Source: Gammaproteobacteria bacterium (GTDB taxonomy: Bacteria; Pseudomonadota; Gammaproteobacteria; SZUA-21). From it: DNA of 14,755 nucleotides. The notes beneath the pieces are model-generated. The model saw only the letters and a list, made by a program, of their open reading frames with translations, did not search any database and had not been told where the DNA came from. The stretch is taken from assembly GCA_003233075.1 (NCBI GenBank), contig QIKQ01000115.1, positions 1 to 14,755 of the forward strand. Reading direction: 5' to 3'. How positions within the stretch are numbered: position 1 is the stretch's first letter; each line of letters begins with the position of its first letter. The position numbers were made by a program, and so were the translations under genes. Of the stretch, positions 13,406 to 14,755 are shown piece by piece.

Positions 13406-13834
13406 CTAGCTCCACGGCACCTGACCTTCAAGTACTTCACCATCCTCAATCAGCTTACCCTCTAAGCTATTTTCTGTGGCTTGAACGACAATGTAGTGAA
13501 GATTATCTTTTCCTGTATTCCACCATGATCTTTTAGCCTCCGGTTTTACACTGATAACAGACCCTTCTTGAACTGGTATTTTCACGCCATCAATCAGCAT
13601 TTCGCCTTCACCGCCCAGAAAAATATAAACTTCCTCATTTTTTTTGTGTCGATGAAAAAAGCTCATGCCGGTGCCTGGTAAATCTTTATTGATAGACACT
13701 TCCATCGAAGTCAGACCTAGAGACTCGCCTAGAAAAAGTTTACCGGGTATTTTGATCGGAAGACCTTCTGGTGCGAATTCGTATTGGTCTACATTGTCTA
13801 ATTTTCCAAATTCAAAGGTTTGAAAATTACTCAT
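13406..13834 (-). CDS. Single-domain cupin protein, function unknown
   Basis: A 142-residue cytoplasmic cupin (Cupin_2 type). The first cupin motif is F-H-R-H-K-K-N-E-E-V-Y-I-F-L-G-G-E-G (60-77), giving candidate metal ligands H61, H63 and E67 or E68. The second motif, G-S-V-I-S-V-K-P-E-A-K-R-S-W-W-N at 91-106, has R102 where the fourth metal ligand, a His, is usual. Metal binding may therefore be altered. The start has AGGAG 6 bases upstream (minus strand 13845-13841). It is divergent from the TetR-family gene and shares its operator region, so repression by that regulator is likely. The gene ends at a strong terminator. Substrate and reaction cannot be inferred. Confidence 0.88.
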   Translation of the reverse strand: MSNFQTFEFGKLDNVDQYEFAPEGLPIKIPGKLFLGESLGLTSMEVSINKDLPGTGMSFFHRHKKNEEVYIFLGGEGEMLIDGVKIPVQEGSVISVKPEAKRSWWNTGKDNLHYIVVQATENSLEGKLIEDGEVLEGQVPWS

Positions 13835-13911
13835 ATTTATCTCCTAAATGCTAATTGACTAAAAAAATCCAGTACTCAAAAATCTTTGTCCTGGCGAGTA
13901 ATGCGTTAATA

Positions 13912-13927
13912 TGGAATGATCATTCCA
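13912..13927. promoter_or_regulatory. Operator 1, perfect 16-bp palindrome
   Basis: TGGAATGATCATTCCA is its own reverse complement. It lies in the cupin-TetR divergent region, 19 bases (centre to centre) from a near copy. TetR-family repressors often bind such sites beside their own gene. Confidence 0.75.
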
Positions 13928-13930
13928 ATA

Positions 13931-13946
13931 TTGAACGATCATTCCA
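13931..13946. promoter_or_regulatory. Operator 2, imperfect copy of operator 1
   Basis: TTGAACGATCATTCCA matches operator 1 at 13 of 16 positions, with the right half intact. Its left half overlaps the probable -35 of the TetR-family gene. Confidence 0.7.
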
Positions 13947-13961
13947 TAATTGTGCTATAAT
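13931..13961 (+). promoter_or_regulatory. Promoter of the TetR-family gene
   Basis: TTGAAC (13931-13936) as -35, 19 bases, then TATAAT (13956-13961) preceded by TGC, an extended -10. The expected start is near 13968. The -35 lies inside operator 2, so bound repressor would block it. A TTGACA on the minus strand (13966-13961) may belong to the cupin promoter, but its -10 is unclear. Confidence 0.65.
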
Positions 13962-14052
13962 GTCAACAAGCGATTTATAAGTGTTATATTATTTTAGTAA
14001 TAGACAACTGGTGGAGTGGGCAGGGCGTAGCCGAACGTGTCATAATGCGAAT

Positions 14053-14643
14053 ATGGTAGGACCAAACAAACAATTTAATCAAGACGAAGCGTTACAAAAA
14101 GCGCTGGAAACTTTCTGGGTGAAAGGTTTTGAAGCCACTTCCATGCAGGATCTAGTTGATAACATGGAGATCAACCGCGCAAGTATGTATCAGACCTACG
14201 GTAACAAACACGCTATTTTTATTGAATCTTTAGATCAATATACTAAATCTACATTCGACTTTATGGATTCCATGTTTGAGGCATCTACCACACCGCTCAA
14301 AACGCTAAAAGACTTTATTTCAAATGCAATCGATGCGAGCTTGAAGGGCCAAATGAAAGGCTGTCTGATGAATAACGCTGCGATTGAACTGGGTCCACAC
14401 GACGAACTAGTGGCTGAGAAAATTCGTTATTTTTGGAAGCAAATGGAAGTCTTGTTTAATAAATTATTAATGCAAGCAATAAAAAATAAGCAGCTTGAAT
14501 CTAAAGTAGATACGAAAAAACTCGCTCGGCTAATAAATAACTCCTTTCAAGGTCTCGTCGCCAAATCCAAAGTCAATTTCTCAAAATCAAGTTTAATGAC
14601 AGACATTGATGTCTTATTTGATTTAATCAAAAACTCGAAATAA
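14053..14643 (+). CDS. TetR/AcrR family transcriptional regulator
   Basis: A DNA-binding one-component regulator of 196 residues from ATG 14053. The N-terminal helix-turn-helix domain covers about 8-58, with A-L-E-T-F-W-V-K-G-F-E-A-T-S-M-Q-D-L, then I-N-R-A-S-M-Y-Q-T-Y-G-N-K as turn and recognition helix. The C-terminal helical ligand domain contains G-C-L-M-N-N-A-A-I-E-L, a pattern seen in many AcrR-like members. The frame is open back to GTG 13981, but the extra 24 residues (rich in R, S and C) are unlike family N-termini, and M-V-G-P-N-K-Q-F begins like other members. No good ribosome-binding site precedes either start. Divergent from the cupin gene across two operators, it probably represses both. 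The ligand is unknown. Confidence 0.88.
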   Translation: MVGPNKQFNQDEALQKALETFWVKGFEATSMQDLVDNMEINRASMYQTYGNKHAIFIESLDQYTKSTFDFMDSMFEASTTPLKTLKDFISNAIDASLKGQMKGCLMNNAAIELGPHDELVAEKIRYFWKQMEVLFNKLLMQAIKNKQLESKVDTKKLARLINNSFQGLVAKSKVNFSKSSLMTDIDVLFDLIKNSK

Positions 14644-14686
14644 TTTCCCAAACCGAAGCACAAAGAGAAATTCAAAAAATACCCGG

Positions 14687-14723
14687 TCGTTGCGAAGTAG
14701 CGTTAGCAACTGAAGCAATCTCC
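14687..14723 (-). repeat. Repeat C, second copy
   Basis: TCGTTGCGAAGTAGCG...TGAAGCAATCTCC is, on the minus strand, GGAGATTGCTTCA, then an 11-base variable part and CTTCGCAACGA. It matches the right half of the copy at 13148-13184, with a different central hairpin (TTGCTAACG instead of CTGCTTTCG). The remaining bases to the window end show no gene. Confidence 0.55.
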
Positions 14724-14755
14724 CAAATGCAAGTACCAAACATAGAGCTAAACAA

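Noticed and set aside
13981..14052. 24-residue N-terminal extension of the TetR-family protein from GTG 13981
   Set aside because: There is no ribosome-binding site, the composition is unlike the family, and the predicted transcript start near 13968 leaves only a minimal leader; the domain begins just after Met 14053.

Overview
The window looks like a chromosomal segment of a moderately AT-rich gammaproteobacterium. The gene order ruvA-ruvB-ybgC-tolQ-tolR-tolA-tolB-pal-cpoB-queE-queC followed by a tRNA-Lys is the conserved core order I know from Pseudomonas and relatives. All core genes are on the plus strand and look intact. A YedE/YeeE-type sulfur-compound transporter sits between queC and the tRNA. 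It fits, but does not prove, a sulfur-metabolising lineage of the Thiotrichales type. Species cannot be fixed from this sequence.

Layout. 1-147: palindromic repeats. 148-805: an insertion-like segment that starts with a second, diverged copy of the ruvA ribosome-binding site and first codons, then carries one exported DUF695-like protein gene. 806-2574: ruvA and ruvB, the Holliday-junction branch-migration motor, both starting at TTG. 2575-2967: AT-rich gap, presumably holding the tol promoter. 2968-8402: the Tol-Pal envelope operon (ybgC, tolQRAB, pal, cpoB), closed by a strong intrinsic terminator at 8541-8568. 8671-10077: queE and queC (7-deazaguanine/queuosine precursor synthesis) behind an extended -10 promoter. 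10078-10736: repeat-rich gap. 10737-12089: the transporter. 12199-12274: tRNA-Lys(UUU). 12502-12900: a conserved hypothetical gene. 12901-13405: repeat-rich gap. 13406-14643: a divergent cupin/TetR-family regulator pair with two near-identical operators between them. The window ends in another dispersed repeat.

How the genes work together. TolQ-TolR form the proton-driven inner-membrane motor. It energises TolA, which reaches across the periplasm to TolB and Pal, and CpoB links the system to peptidoglycan synthesis. QueE and QueC act in consecutive steps leading to preQ0. The TetR-family protein probably represses both itself and the cupin gene.

No CRISPR, integrase, transposase or recognisable defence system is present. 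The least-explained material is non-coding or small-scale: (i) the displaced ruvA head, whose 25-codon reading frame overlaps the start of the DUF695-like gene, and (ii) a dispersed repeat family made of two different arms joined at a palindromic GGCATGCC core, present as palindromes, chimeras and inverted pairs. I consider (i) the best candidate for something undescribed, though it may be only a local genomic scar.
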